This document shows, piece after piece, positions 1 to 12,800 of a stretch of DNA of 64,000 nucleotides. Positions within the stretch are counted from its first letter, which is position 1. Each line of letters begins with the position of its first letter. Location: assembly GCF_030247185.1 (NCBI RefSeq), contig NC_080570.1, positions 165,836,382 to 165,900,381 of the forward strand, read 5' to 3'. The translations under genes and the position numbers were made by a program. The notes under the pieces are model-generated. The model saw only the letters and a list, made by a program, of their open reading frames with translations. It was not told the origin of the DNA and did no database searches. This stretch comes from Malaya genurostris (lineage: Eukaryota; Arthropoda; Insecta; Diptera; Culicidae).

Positions 1-1200
1 AGAAGAAAGATTTTCAAAAAGAAGTTTACGTTTCGTTTATGTCTTTTTCTCCAATACAACATCGTATTTATAACTGCCAATATAGAAAAGACAACCGCGA
101 TTGAAAAATTCTTTTCGGTAGTAGTGTGCCATCTAGTGGCTAGTAGTCATTACGGTGTTAACGTTTGTTCGGTGACAGTGCGCCATATAGCTGCAAATTG
201 CAGAAGCCAATTCAACCATTTATGTTAGTTGTAAATAATGTTTTATTTCTCTAATTCAACTAAAAAATTAGTTGAATGGAAATGTAGTGTGCCTTAACTA
301 AGAAATGACAGCACGTTTAATTGGTGAATTAAACTTAAAAAATAGTCATTTCAACAAATATTTTATTATTATTAAGGATATGAGAATTTATAAATCTAAA
401 TTACCAAAAGTAAAATTTTTTTTAGTTGTCTCAAAACATAACTAACTAAAATCAGATAATCAACCAATTTTTTCGCCAAAGTGTTGATATCGGTCTTTCC
501 GTGTACACAACGGTATAGTTAAATTGAGTAAAAACATAGGTCTAATGGGTGTTTCTTTTTCAAGTTTCAAAAGGTTTCCCCTCATAGGATGTCGGGTTTA
601 GCCTCGCAGTTTCTGAAATTTTGGATTTTTGATTCGTCATTTCTTCGCGACTTTTTACGGCCACTAATGCATATTTTTCCAAACTACAAATTGAGATTTG
701 TAGCTGAAGGCCAGGCCCGTACCCAGGATTTCGTTTCGGGAGGGGCCCAAAATAAGAAATAATGGATATAACTGATGATTCTTGTGCCTTTAGCATTTTT
801 TGTTTTGATGTTTTTCTTTGTTTTGAAGGGTGAGTGCAAGTAGTTAGCAATTATCAATTTAAGTAAATATTTAAATTTTTTACATTTCTTTTATCATATA
901 GTCACAAAGTTCGGTTTCGACTTCTGGCTGACTTTCTGGCCGGAAAAACTAAGTGATGAATATTACAACCTTTAATTTCAAGGGTGTGTTCGTATAAGCC
1001 ATGATGTTAAAAGGAACAAATATTTTGGTACTATTCAGTAAACTTTTCTAGTATGCAAAATTTGTTGATTATTTCTTCATCTCTAAGAAATTTATTTGGG
1101 TTCCATTTTGCAGTTTTTGACCGCTACTAAGAAGATTTTTCTGTTGTAGAATTTTCGCTCCAAATGACGAATTTAATTTTTTCTACTGTCCAGACCAGAG
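1..1200. other. Intergenic AT-rich DNA, no gene recognised
   Basis: Stops are frequent in all six frames and no protein family is recognisable. A small hairpin (attcaactaa / ttagttgaat, 254-277) is the only local structure I noted. It lies downstream of the minus-strand LRR gene. Confidence 0.5.
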
Positions 1201-2640
1201 ATGCAAAGTAAAAATTTTAAATATATTTGGCTTACATGAAACGTCGAGATTATATGCTATCCCGAAAAAAACTTTTGTAGAATAATTTGAATTTCGTCTC
1301 CACCGACGTTTTATGCAATTCTAAGACATTCAACAACAACAGCAAAATTCGATTTCGTGAATCTCAAAAATTTCCTCCAGAGTTGAGATTTTTCAAAGAA
1401 AATTTTATTTCAAGATTACACAAAATCCTGACGTTTCATGTAATTCTAGAAAATTTGGCATAAGAAAAAAAATTTCGGAAATTTCAAAATTTTTCTAAAT
1501 TCCAGAGTCGAATTTAAAAAAAAATTCTCGAGAGGACACTCTATCTAGACTTTTCAGACATTTGGCATTAAAATTTTTGTTATCGATTTTAGAAATCCCG
1601 AAACTTTTCTATCTCAGAAAGTATATATAATCAAAAGGAAATTTTTTTTAAGTATGACTCAAAATCTCGACATTCGACAAAAAAAAATTTTAATTTCGAA
1701 AATTTCGAAAATTTTTTCACAGTTGAGATATTGCAAAAAAATATTTCGAAATAACTTGAACTTTCAATGTTTCATGCAATTCCAAGACATTCGGCACTAA
1801 AAAAACTTTTCGATCTCGGAAAGTTCAAAATTCAGGTTCCAGAACGTCAATTTTGCAAAAAAAAATTCGACACCAGTTTTGATGTCTAAAGTTTTAGAAT
1901 TACATGAAACGTCAAGATTTTGTGTTATCTCGAAAAACAATTTTTTTTAATCTCAACTCGAGAAAAATTTTCAGATTTTCCGAATCGTAATTTTCTTATT
2001 GTTGTCGAATGTCGCAAAAAATTGTATTTTCGATTACAGAAATTTCAAAATTTCAAAGTTTTTTTTTTTTAAATAACATAAAACCACGACGTTTCATCCA
2101 ATTCTAAGACATTTGGCACTAAAAAAATTTTTCGTTGCAGAAAAAAGGTCTCAGAAAGTTTTTTTTTTTCAAAAACAAAGTTTTTTTTTAATATTTCGAC
2201 TATGAGGGACAAAAAAATTTTTAGATTTCCAAAATCAAAAAAAAAATTTTTGATGCCAAATATCTGAATTGTCTGAAAAGTCGATATCTAGTGTCATCTC
2301 GATTTTATTTTGTTTGAAAAATTTGACACTGAGATTTAGAAAATTTTTTAGATTTCAAAATCGAAAAAAAAACACTTTTTATGCCAAATATTTTAAGACC
2401 CACAGTCGAAATAAAAACATGAAATTCGAGGTAACATAAAATCTCGACGTTTTATGGAATTCTAAGACATTTGGCACAAACTTTTCATAGACTTTTCAAT
2501 TTTCAAACTTTGACCACCGGGTTACTCTAGCCCATATTCTATTTTTCATTAAAAACTTTTTTGAGGTGCTTAAACTTTTGAAAAATACCGCTTAACGAAA
2601 ATAAGAGATGATCCTACAATACTGGCACGCTTGAATTCTT
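1200..2640. repeat. Dispersed repeat with 'gaaacgtcgagattt' modules, copy 1
   Basis: The segment is built of degenerate modules in both orientations. The core 'catgaaacgtcgagatt' recurs near 1237 and 1902, and its complement 'gacgtttcatg..attctaagacattt' recurs near 1431, 1767, 2089 and 2449. The modules are separated by 'aaaaatttcgaaattt'-like runs. The right end (about 2560-2635, 'gaggtgcttaaacttttga ... gatcc..aata') matches the right arm of the cluster at 38.2-40.3 kb (39680-39745), so both are copies of one family. No open reading frame is preserved. This looks like a non-autonomous element or decayed satellite-like DNA, not a gene. Confidence 0.6.
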
Positions 2641-3480
2641 CCTTCACTAGAGCCAAATACCGATCGATAGGTCACAACTCCAGGACTCCATTCGCTTGTA
2701 GTGACAAGATGCCAAATCGGGCCAGAATAGCGAGGGAGCATCAACCAACTGCGTTGGAGTGGTAACAATCGCTTCTTTTAGATATTCTTCGCGGCATATT
2801 GCCTTGTTAACCGTTCCAATAGTACTAAAGCTTTGGCTTGTTCGACCACAGCAGCATATTGTCTGCCAAACCAAATATTTTTTGGAGAAACTTGTCTTTT
2901 TTCTTCACCCTGAAATACTCCTCTACGCCGTTCCGTTGCATGGTAGTATAAAAAAACATTCCGAGAAGCTGCTTAAAGTCTTCCAGCACATAAGTGTCAT
3001 CGTCTGCATTATCACGCAAGGAAACTTCGTCAAACATTCGCGGTTCCACTTTGCGAGCTCGGGTTTTATTATTACGACTTGGTTTATTTTTCACCTTGAA
3101 CGACATCGTACCTTGTAGGGAGCTTAAAAGATGGAGACATTTTTCATTTTTCTAGCCACAGTACGCTCCGAAAAATCCTGTCTCTTCTGCAATATTCACT
3201 GCCTCTTCATGCGTTCTTCTGGTGGTTCCTGAGGTCCGTTTTTGTTCCACTTTCAGCCTCCCTGGCTGTTGTCAAACGTGTATCGAAAGATTTAAAAACA
3301 TTATGAAGTTTGCTGGAAAATCAAGAATTTTTGCAAGTTTTTCTACTGACGGATCTGGATTTTCATTGCGACCGCAGAAAATTGGTCTTCTTTGGACGCC
3401 ATCATCGATCTGAATGCTGGCAGTATCACCAAAAACTAATTTTATACAATCATCAGTCTGCGAAATATTTCACGCGTTGT
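2641..3480 (-). pseudogene. ITmD37E-type (Tc1/mariner superfamily) transposase relic
   Basis: Reading the minus strand from about 3420 to 2647, three broken segments line up in order with an IS630-Tc1-mariner transposase. First comes an N-terminal helix-turn-helix-like part (about 3420-3220, 'EKLAKILDFP'). Next is a middle part (3106-2825) with 'DDTYVLEDFKQLLG', which matches the first catalytic Asp region. Last is a C-terminal part (2874-2647) with 'FWPDLASCHY', the second catalytic Asp motif of the DD37E group. The last two segments overlap in different frames, so at least one frameshift separates them, and stops occur upstream. The final Glu motif region is missing or unreadable. The DD37E assignment is from memory of the motif. 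No terminal inverted repeats were identified. Confidence 0.7.
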
Positions 3481-3639
3481 TAATAAAGTATTTCCTGAAA
3501 TATTGGAAGTCCAACTTAGCTCGGTCCGTTTTCAAAAGATGGCTCTGGTTGTCATGAATATTGAACAGTAACAGCTAATGTCGATAGTTTCAAGAGGCTT
3601 CACATCTGTCATTAATATCCAGTTCATATTGCTTCGAGT

Positions 3640-4170
3640 TTTTCACAATTATGAGCATTTTTGTGTGAACTAAGCAGCATTCGCGGGAAGTTTTAGTTTT
3701 CTGTTTTGATTGGAAGAAAATAAACTGATAAATTTTGTCGTGAAGTGACTCAACAAGCAGTTTCTGTGCGATTAAAATCCATGGGAATGATTCGAAAGCA
3801 AGGCAGTTGGTTGGCAGTTATTCTCCTGCATGACAACGCTCGGCCTCATGTTGCAAAGTCGTGGAAAAAAATTTGAAAACGCTCAAGTGGGACGTTTTTC
3901 AGCACCCACCGTATTCTCCTGACATTGCTCCTTCTGATTACCTGGTTGTTAAGACGGATGCAGCACGAACTGGCGGCGTCATTGGTTTACTTTTTTCACA
4001 GAAATCGAAAATTGGCTTCAAACTTGGATCACCTCAAAAGATGAGACATATTTTCGAGATGGAATTCGAAAAATGTCTGAGAGGTGCAAATAGTAGTGAC
4101 TAGCAATGGACGATACTTTGATTAATTTTTAAATTCTTTTTGTTTTAAAATAATTGCATTTTTGAGGGGC
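3640..4170 (+). pseudogene. Internally deleted mauritiana-type (Mos1-like) mariner relic
   Basis: 'cgcgggaagttttagttttctg' near 3682 is close to the N-terminal coding part of the mariner at 54945-56424. 'VSQQAVSVRLKSMGMIRKQGSW' can be read around 3747-3812, and the text then jumps to 'HDNARPHVAK' (about 3830-3860, second catalytic Asp) and 'PPYSPDIAPSDY' (third Asp). An internal deletion has removed the first catalytic Asp region, and a frameshift lies just after the HDNARPHVAKS segment. The longest remaining open stretch is 3861-4103. The transposase cannot work. Confidence 0.75.
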
Positions 4171-5389
4171 GAATTAATTTGTACTACCAATAATACGTAT
4201 TTGGGGGTGTCATTGAATGTAAATATTAGTGATTAGCACCTACCTGTTGTTTCTTTCCTCTGCGGGTATGGGAGTTCTTTCCAATAACGAAACTTGAGCC
4301 GTTATAATTGATTATTATTTATTAATTCCGTTCTTCTTTAGTACGTACTGTTCAGCAGTAATGTATTCACAAGTCAACCCTCTTCCCATTCTAGAGATGC
4401 TAGGTTTTTTTTTGTTTGTTTTGGTTTAATCGGTGAAGTTATTCATCAAAATTTCTAAAATTTACTCTTCCAGGTTAAAAAAAATGATTTTCATAATTCG
4501 CCTACTACGTTTCAGTTGCTGTTTTCCACTGACGTGCCTCATTTTCTCACCTTAATATACAAACTATATACTTGTTCATTTCCCACAGTAAGCCATGCTT
4601 TACATTGAATTAGACTGAGGTCGAAAGGAACCCGACTCGCGTCGAAAGACTCGGAAACAACACTCGTAATGAACTCAATCATCATCTATAAAGGTACGGT
4701 AGAAAACAACTTCAACAAATATTTACAGAATTATGCTCCTAATAATCTCCCATTCATCGCACAACGAATTCGTTATAGTAGTAGATCTAGCAAAACCGAA
4801 AATTCACACCTCTCGAAGCCCTCCACCAAACTGCTCTGTGTTTCATCTTCTTTTGAGACTCGCGAGAAGGAAACAAAAACTAAAATTGAATAATCAACGT
4901 TGCTTGATTGGCTGGCAAAGTGTAAAGGTGCATTGCACACCAGCACTGGGTAAGTTCTAACGATGCGATATTTATCTTCTTTCTGCTAGTTTATCATGAA
5001 AGTTGTAACGTTTTCTAGTTGCCATAAATTTTTTTTTTTTTCGCTTTGGATGAAATTATTTGGTCCAATTACAAAAATCCTAAAACTTTCTAATTGATCT
5101 AAGAAAAATTCGGTGATTTATTATAAAAAAACCAGTGATGCGAAGGTAAAGAAAAAACTGTGTCTAGGAATGAAAAAAAAAATGTGAATATGGCAACACT
5201 GCTTATGTTGTGCATGGCATCCTCAGGTTTACTTTCTTTTTTCGGTTTCAATCAGAATTAAAATCTATTAAAAATATGAACTATTCAGCAGATGTCACCT
5301 CTGAAATACAATCAAACATTAAAAGTAATCCCAACTGTGACCCCGACCGGCTGCCCTCATATCGGTACCCCGGTTCCCAGTTCGGAAAA
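4171..5389. other. Intergenic, no gene recognised
   Basis: Short open frames overlap on the plus strand (4669-4960) but show no family signature, no splice-supported structure and no codon bias. I read this as spacer between the mariner relic and the 3' end of the LRR gene. Confidence 0.4.
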
Positions 5390-6145
5390 CTCGACTTTAT
5401 TATCTGTTGCTCCTCCTGTAGTCGAGCGAGCACGCGATCGCAATTTAAAATTTATTTACCTACCGCCGGTTATTTGTTTTCCCATCAAAGTTTCCCATCT
5501 ATTTATTTTCGCCTGCCAAAATAAATCATTCCATTCGTTGACGGTCGCCCCCTTCCCCACCTGTTGCAACAACCCATCCCCCTTTCCCTTTCCCGTCATG
5601 GAGTTTATTAGATTTGCTGCTTTTTCCTTCGGCAAATTCACTCACTCTATTTACACGCTGGGTCGGCGTTTTTAATCAAAACACTTTCGGCTTCTTCTTT
5701 TCGGTAGAACCTATTCTTATTCACTGACCGTAAACCCCCCCACCCCCCTGCCTGGCTCTCACTGTCTCACTCACTCACTCGGGAGAGAGACGCATCGGAG
5801 CGTAAAGTTTTCCCCACCAGCCTGCTGTTTGTATATTTACACAGTACGGAAGTGCCGTCCGTAACTTTCCCGCCTGCTTTGATTTTTCCTTTTCTTTTGA
5901 TTTATGATGATTGGTTGCTTATTAACACTTTTGATTTCGCTGCTAAATATTAATAATGTCTACTTTGATTTGTGTTACTTGAATGTGATTTTGCTCGTTG
6001 TTTCGATTTTCCCACTTTTATCCCTCTTTTTTTTTTGAAAAATTCTCACGTGACTAGAAATAGGAGGAACTGGCCAAGCTCGGAAACAGCAAACTCCCAA
6101 ACACACAAAACTAATTGACAAAACCCCATCCGAACTTTAGCACTT
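5390..6145 (-). other. Probable 3' UTR of the LRR gene
   Basis: This follows the stop codon of the minus-strand LRR gene. The composition is less AT-rich and shows no transposon. On the gene strand AATAAA hexamers occur at about 5610-5605, 5507-5502, 5456-5451 and 5401-5396, and any of them could be the poly(A) signal. The true end cannot be fixed from sequence. Confidence 0.45.
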
Positions 6146-6886
6146 TCAACTGTCGAATGTGTGCTTTCGATCCTCACCGACCCCGCCGACGCCATTCAGA
6201 GTTGTAGTTGTTCCGAGTACAGCTCCGGATATGAAGCTGGGATGACCATCAACCGTCTGATGTTGGAGTTGCTGCTGCTGCTGCAGATTACCATGCAGGA
6301 AAGTGTTAGTTCCACCTCCTGCAACAACTCCGTCGCGACCGTGTTCGTCGTTTGGAATGGAAAAATGTCGATACGAAATAAACTCGGGTGCCATTGGTTG
6401 TTGCTGTTGCTGTTGCCGTTTAGCGGCCTCCACTCGTTGTTTCTTGATCTTGAGATAACCCAACACCGATATTAGCACTATAAAAACGATGATCCCCAAA
6501 CAACAACCCACAATCAGTCCAAGTCGTCGGGTCAAAATTGAATGTATGATTCCTTGACTGGACATTCCGTCGACCTCCGCCAGTGGATTGGGTCCGATCG
6601 CGTCCAAAGTACGTACCTCCGTGCACCGCGAAGTCGGAGTATCCATCATCAACGAAAGCAGCGTATTGGAGAATGAGGTGCCGTCCATGTCCTCACTCAT
6701 GTAACCGTGGTTGTTGTTGAGAATCTGATTCTGGATTTGGTTTGATTGGTTCAGCAGGCTGTGGATGTCACTCTGATGCCCCAACCAGTTTCCCAGTCCA
6801 AGGACACAAATCAGATAGCGAGTGTTCGACGACAACCGATCCAGCTTGGCCGAATTGGCCAAGCGATTAAGTGTTCTGCCACGGAT
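6146..6886 (-). CDS. atk: LRR gene coding exon 5 (FN3 end, TM helix, tail)
   Basis: Acceptor 'ttctatttatag' (AG at 6888-6887). It encodes the end of the FN3-like fold ('NTRYLICVLGLGNW'), a polar stretch with 'TSRCTEVRTLD', a hydrophobic helix ('GLIVGCCLGIIVFIVLISVL') followed at once by basic residues, two Gln runs, and 'FISYRHFSIPNDEHGR'. The stop TGA is at 6148-6146. The intron before it is only 63 nt. Confidence 0.9.
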   Translation of the reverse strand: MRGRTLNRLANSAKLDRLSSNTRYLICVLGLGNWLGHQSDIHSLLNQSNQIQNQILNNNHGYMSEDMDGTSFSNTLLSLMMDTPTSRCTEVRTLDAIGPNPLAEVDGMSSQGIIHSILTRRLGLIVGCCLGIIVFIVLISVLGYLKIKKQRVEAAKRQQQQQQPMAPEFISYRHFSIPNDEHGRDGVVAGGGTNTFLHGNLQQQQQLQHQTVDGHPSFISGAVLGTTTTLNGVGGVGEDRKHTFDS

Positions 6887-9800
6887 CTATAAATAGAAGT
6901 TTAAACTTAAGAAAATTATGATAAATAAGTCTCACTATAAGCTACTCACATCCTCCACCATGTCCAGTGAATGGAATATCACGTGATACCCGTGAAGACC
7001 GGAATGCTCCCTGCTCTGCCAGGAAACCAGAACCGAATACGGCTGTATGTCCTGGATTGCAATTTTCAGTATAAGCGGAATGTCGCAAAACTCTTGTGGT
7101 TCCATCGTCAGCAAGTTTTTTCCGTGTACTTCCGGGGGCTGCTCACACTTGACATTATCGTAGCCAACGGTCCACTTGCGGTGATCACTCAGCCACTCCC
7201 ACAACTCCTGAGTGTCACAAGAGCAGGCCAGCGGATTTTCTATCGAAATAAGTAGAAGATTAAAAATCAGATAAGTTAGGAAACAACACGTTAAACTTGA
7301 GTACCGGATCCGAACCCATCCACTGAATCGGTAATGAAGTATCATAATCATAATCATTAAATTTGATCTGACAGTAAAAGTTTCCTCCGACAGCGACCTT
7401 CGAGTGGAATCGGAAAATGTCGTGAAATGGAATCAATTCAGCCACAAACCGACAATCAATATTGATAGGCTACATCATTTTTCCCATTTCTCATCATCCG
7501 AGTTCGATCGGTCGAAGTGATACGGTGCGACACACAGTGGTCCAAAACTGGAAAATGCCGGTCAAAAGACTGTACTGACTTTCACTGATTTTTAAAAGCT
7601 AACGTGTCTTCGAAGAAGTTTTACAAGATTATATTACGCTTCTTTTGAAAGTGGCACCTTAATTTTTGTTAAGGGGTAGCACCAATTTCGAATAAAAATA
7701 ATTTTTTTTTCACAAAAAAAAATCTTTATCTATCTCATTTTGAAGAAAAAAACATTTGAAGTATTTTTGCTGAAGATATAAATAGTGTAAAAAAATTATT
7801 TTTTGAAATATATTCACCTTAGTTTAAACACAATTGTTTTGGATTTATCTACGTAGAATCTACCTCTATTACCTAAGTATCTACTACAAAGTGCGCGTAA
7901 ACATGCATAAACATGCTTATGCTTGCACGCGCAACTTAAGTAAATTGTTGGAATTTTTATTTTGTTTACTTTTTGACAATTAACAATATTATAAAAAATC
8001 AAGGTGAAACTCGATGCAATTTTTAAGGCCTTTTCAAAATGGGTTTTAAATATTGAAAATCCGAAAAATTATCAAAAGTTCAACACATATTAAAAAAATT
8101 GAAAAATGTTTTCCAATCAAAATATGAAAAAGTATTGCAAAAGTACAAAACTTTACGAAAAGATTTCATTTTTAAACGTGTAAATAAATTGAGTTATCGC
8201 GAAGCAACACGTTTTTTAAGACGATATATTCAGGCCTTCCGAATGCTCATGCGTGCACAAATGCGACTGCGAGAGCGCACCGAAAATGTGTGTGTCGCAT
8301 ATTTATCCTGTGAGCGTGAGCGCCGACTCAAAGAGCAAACCAAAAGCGTGTAAGAGAAGCGTAGCGAGCACATAGAAACGGGACGTGCTGCTTGAAATTT
8401 CAGAGCATCGCATTTTCTTCTGCGCGCGACTCGTGCGCTTTGGTCTCACGAGACAGCGCACGAGATTTTTTATGAGCGCAGCTTGTGTGCTGTATGAGCC
8501 ACAGTAAGAGCTGCTGTTATAATTATTTTTTCGTGGCTAGAGCGGTTCGTGCGACTTGTGTCCTATCCTAAAGGAAGAGATGAAGAGGATGAAAATAACG
8601 TACAAGCCGCTCGTAGATCGCATGAAACGAGCGCGCCGCGCTAACTCATGCGGCGAGAGCGCTTGAGCCTCGTTCTTGGCAGAATGCGATGAGACTATAC
8701 AACGAAGCGTGCATCAGTCTCCGGTGCGGTACGTAAATGTGCCAAAGAGTTCTCTTGAGAGCGGCAAAAGTACGTCGCATGCGCGTGGTTGTCTTATGAG
8801 AATGAGAATAAATTTGTCTCAGCGCAAAATAAAGAGCGCGCGTGCATAAGGCCTGGATATATTGATCGTGCGACGCTCACTTAGAGATGTGCGAAGCAGC
8901 TCATACCGGTGAGTAGTTCCGAACCGATCAGCTCACTAAAGTGAATCGATTCAATGTATCAGCTCATCAGCTTATTTAAATTGAACTGAAGGTTTGTTTT
9001 GAGCGCCGTTTTTTTTTTGCGCCGTTTTTTCTTTCATATGCATGATCGAAATCATGGATGCACAAAGAACAATGCTATGCGACGTAACTTGTCTGCGAAT
9101 TATTATTATGTCACATTTGAGAATGTCTGCAAAAGTGGCATCCCTGAATGTACCTTAGCCTACTGAGTGAGAGGTAAGATTTCATATTATTATAGTTTTC
9201 GAGCAATTTTTCAATTTTTTCAAAGCAGTTTTTAAGCAGTTTTTAGAGCAGTTTTCGGTCAGTTTTTGGAGCAGTTCTCGAGAAATTTGTAAGCAGTTTT
9301 TGAGCAATTTTAAAGCAGAGAAGTTTTGGAGCAGTTTTGAATCAATTTTTAGAGCAGTTTTTTAAGTAGTTTTTAAGCAGTTTTTAGAGCACCTTTGTAT
9401 GTAGTATTAAGATCTGTTTTTACAGCAGTTTTCGAGTAATTTTCAAAGCATTTTGAGGAGCTGTTTTCAAACAGTTTTAAGAGTCAGTCATTGATTCAGT
9501 TTTAGTGTAGTTTTTAAAGCAGGTTTTGGAGCAGTTTCCGAGCCATTTTCACGCAATTTTGGATTAGTTTTCGAGCAATTTTTTAAGCTGTTTTAGAGCA
9601 GTTTTTAGAACAGTTTTCAGAGCAATTTTCGAGCAATTTCTTAAACAGTTTTTAGAGCAATTTTTGTAGCAGTTTTTGAGCAATGTTTGAATTGTTTTCA
9701 GATCAGTTTTCAAGCAGACTTCTTGTAGCAGTTTTTTTTAATAGTTTTCCATCAGTTTTTAGAGCAGTCTTCGAGCAATTTTTATGGTAGTGTTTGAGCA

Positions 9801-12800
9801 GTTTTAAAGCAGAGCCGTTTAGGAGCAGTTTTTAAGCAATTATTAGAGTAGTTTTGAGCAGTTTTTAGAGCAATAGTATTTAAGTCAGTTTTTAGAGCAG
9901 TTTTCGAGTAGCTTTCACAGCATTTTGAGAAGCAGATTTTTAACAGTTCAAGTTCAAGTTGTACCTATTGAATCAGTTTTAGAGTAGTTCTAGAACAAAT
10001 TATGAAGCAGTTTTTGGAACAGTCTTCAAGAAATTTTTAAGCAGTTTTTAGAGTAGTTTTAAAGCATAGAAACTTTGGAGCAGTTTCCTTGCAATTTTTA
10101 GGCAATTATTCGAGCAATTTTAGAAGTAGTTTTTAAGAGGTTTTTAGAGCCCCTTTTTTAATTAGTTAAATTTTTGGATTAGTTTTCGAGTTATTATCAT
10201 TTAAATTTACTTTTACATTTTAAATAGCAGTTTTTCAAGCAGTTTTTGAAGCTATTTCCTAGCAGTTTTAGAGAAATTTTTATTCAATTTTTTATAAATT
10301 TTCGAGCAACTTTAAGCAGATTTTGGAACAGTTTTCAAGCAGTTCTTATAACAGTTTTTGGAGCAGTTTACAGAGTAATTTTCGATCGGTTTTTGGAACA
10401 GTATTCGAGAAATTTTTAAGCAGTTTTTAAAGTAATTTAAAAGCAAAGCAGTTTTGGATCAATTTCCGTACAATTTTTAGGCAATTATTCGAGCAATTTA
10501 AGAAGTAGTTTTTAAGAGGTTTTTAGAGGCCCTTTTAAAGTAGTTAAATTTTTGGAGTAATTTTCGAGTTATTTTCATTTAAATTTACTTTTACATTTTA
10601 AATAGCAGTTTTTCAAGCAGTTTTTGAAGCTATTTCCTAGCAGTTTTAGAGAAGTTTTTAGTCAATTTTTTATAAATTTTCGAGCAATTTTAAGCAGATT
10701 TTGGAACAGTTTTCAAGCAATTCTTATAACAGTTTTTGGAGCAGTTTTCAGAGTAATTTTCGATCGGTTTTTGGAACAGTATTCAAGAAATTTTTAAGCA
10801 GTTTTTAAAGTAATTTAAAAGCAAAGCAGTTTTGGATCAGTTTCCGAGCTGACTTTAAACAATTACCCTAGCAGTTTTAGGAGTACATTTCTAGGTAGTT
10901 TCTTAGGCAGTGTTTAGAGCAATTTTTTGAGCAGTTTTCGAGCAATGTTCAAATTGTTTTCAGAACAGTTTTTAGAGCAGCTCTCGAACAGTTTATGAAG
11001 CAGTTTTTGGAACAGTTTTCTAGCAGCTCTTATAACAGTTTTTGGAGCAGTTTTCGAGTTATTTTCAAAGCATTTAAAATAGCAGTTCTTGAAGCTATTT
11101 CCGAGCAGTTTTCAGGCAATTTTTTACTAACTTTCGAGCCATTTTCAAGTTGTTTATAGAGCAGATTTTGGAGCAGTTTTTAGAACAGTTTCGAGGCAAG
11201 TGTTAAAGAGAATTTTTAGAGCAGTATTCAAACAGTTTTTGAGTACTTTTTAAGCAGAGTAGTTTTTTAAGTAGATTTCAAGCAATTTTGGGCACCTTTT
11301 CAAGTAGTATTTAAAAGTTTTCGACTGATTTTCATAGCATTTTGAGAAGCAGTTTTTAAACAGTTTTTAGAGCAGATGTTTCATCGGTTTTAGTGTAGTT
11401 TTTAAAACAGTTTTTGAAGCAATTTCCGAACAGTTTTAGAGCAATTTTTTATTAATTTTAGAGCAATCTTCAGGTTGTTTTTAGAGCAGTTTTCAAGTAG
11501 TATTTAGAAATTTTCGAGTAATTTTCATAGCATTTTGAGAAGCAGTTTTTAAACAGTTTCTAGAACAGATGTTTAATCGGTTTTAGTGTAGTTTTTAAAA
11601 CAGTGTTTGAAGCAATTTCCGAACAGTTTTAGAGCATTTTTTTTATTATGTTAGAACAATCTTTAGGTTGTTTTTAGAGCAGTTTTCAAGCAGATTTTGG
11701 AACATCTTTTGAGCAGTTTTCAAGCAGTTCTATAAGCTGGTTTTAAGCAGTTTTTAGAGCAATTTTGGAGCAGTTTCCGGGCAATATATAAATTGTTTTC
11801 AAAGCAGTTTGTAAACAGATTTTAAGCAGTTATCGAACAGTTTATGAAGCAGTTTTTGGAACAGTTTATGAAGCAGTTCTTATAGTAGTTTTTAAGCAGT
11901 TTTTAAAGTAGTTTTTGAAGTAGTTTTGAAAGCAGTTTTTAAGTAATGTCCAGGCAGTTTTTAGAGTAGTTTTGAGCAGTTTTTAGAGCAGTTATTGAAT
12001 CAGTTTTAGAATAGGTTTTAAAGCAGTTTCTGAGACAATTTCCGAGCCGTTTTCGGGCAGTTTCAGAGCAGGAGCCGTTTCCAAGCGATTTTTTGGACAA
12101 TTTTGGATTTTCCTTAAGTTTTTTAGATCAGTTTTTGAGCAGATTTTGGAAAAGTTTTTGAGCAATTTCTTAGGCATTTTTTAGAGCAATTTTTTGAGCA
12201 GTTTTAGAACAGTTTATGAAGCAGTTTTTGGAACAGTTTTCAAGCAGTTCCTATAACAGTTTTTGGAGCAGTTTTTAGAGCAGTTTTTTAAAGTAATTTT
12301 TGGAGTAGTTTTTAGCAGTTTTTAGAGTAGATATTGAATCAGTTTTAGAGTAGGTTTTAAAGCAGTTTCTGAAATAATTTCCGAGTCGTTTTCGGGCAGT
12401 TTTAGAGCAGTTTTTGGAGTCGTTTCAAGGCAATTTTTGGACAATTTTGGATTTTCTTAAAGTTTTTTTTAGATCAGTTTTCGAACAGATTTTGGAAAAG
12501 ATTTTGAGCAATTTCTTAGGCAATTTTCAGAGCAATTTTTGGAGCAGTTTTCGAACAGTTTATGAAGCAGTTTTTGGAACAGTTTTTAGAGTAATTTTCG
12601 ATCAGGTTTTAGAGTAGTTTTAAAGCAGAGCAGTTTTGGAGCAGTTTCCGAACAGTATTAAAGCAATTATTAGAGTAGTTTTTTAAGTAGTTTCTAGAGT
12701 AGTTTTCAATCTGTTCTTAACCAGTTTTTAGTGCACCTAAGTAGTATTAAGATCAGCTTTTAGAGTAGTTTTCGAGTAGTTTTCAAACCTTTTTAAATAA

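Noticed and set aside
5210..5675. Overlapping plus-strand frames downstream of the LRR gene
   Set aside because: They lie opposite the probable 3' UTR, are Pro/Ser/Phe rich from pyrimidine runs, and show no domain.
11992..12617. Open frames inside the intronic array on both strands
   Set aside because: Their composition follows the repeat motif, with no start context, no domain and an intronic location.
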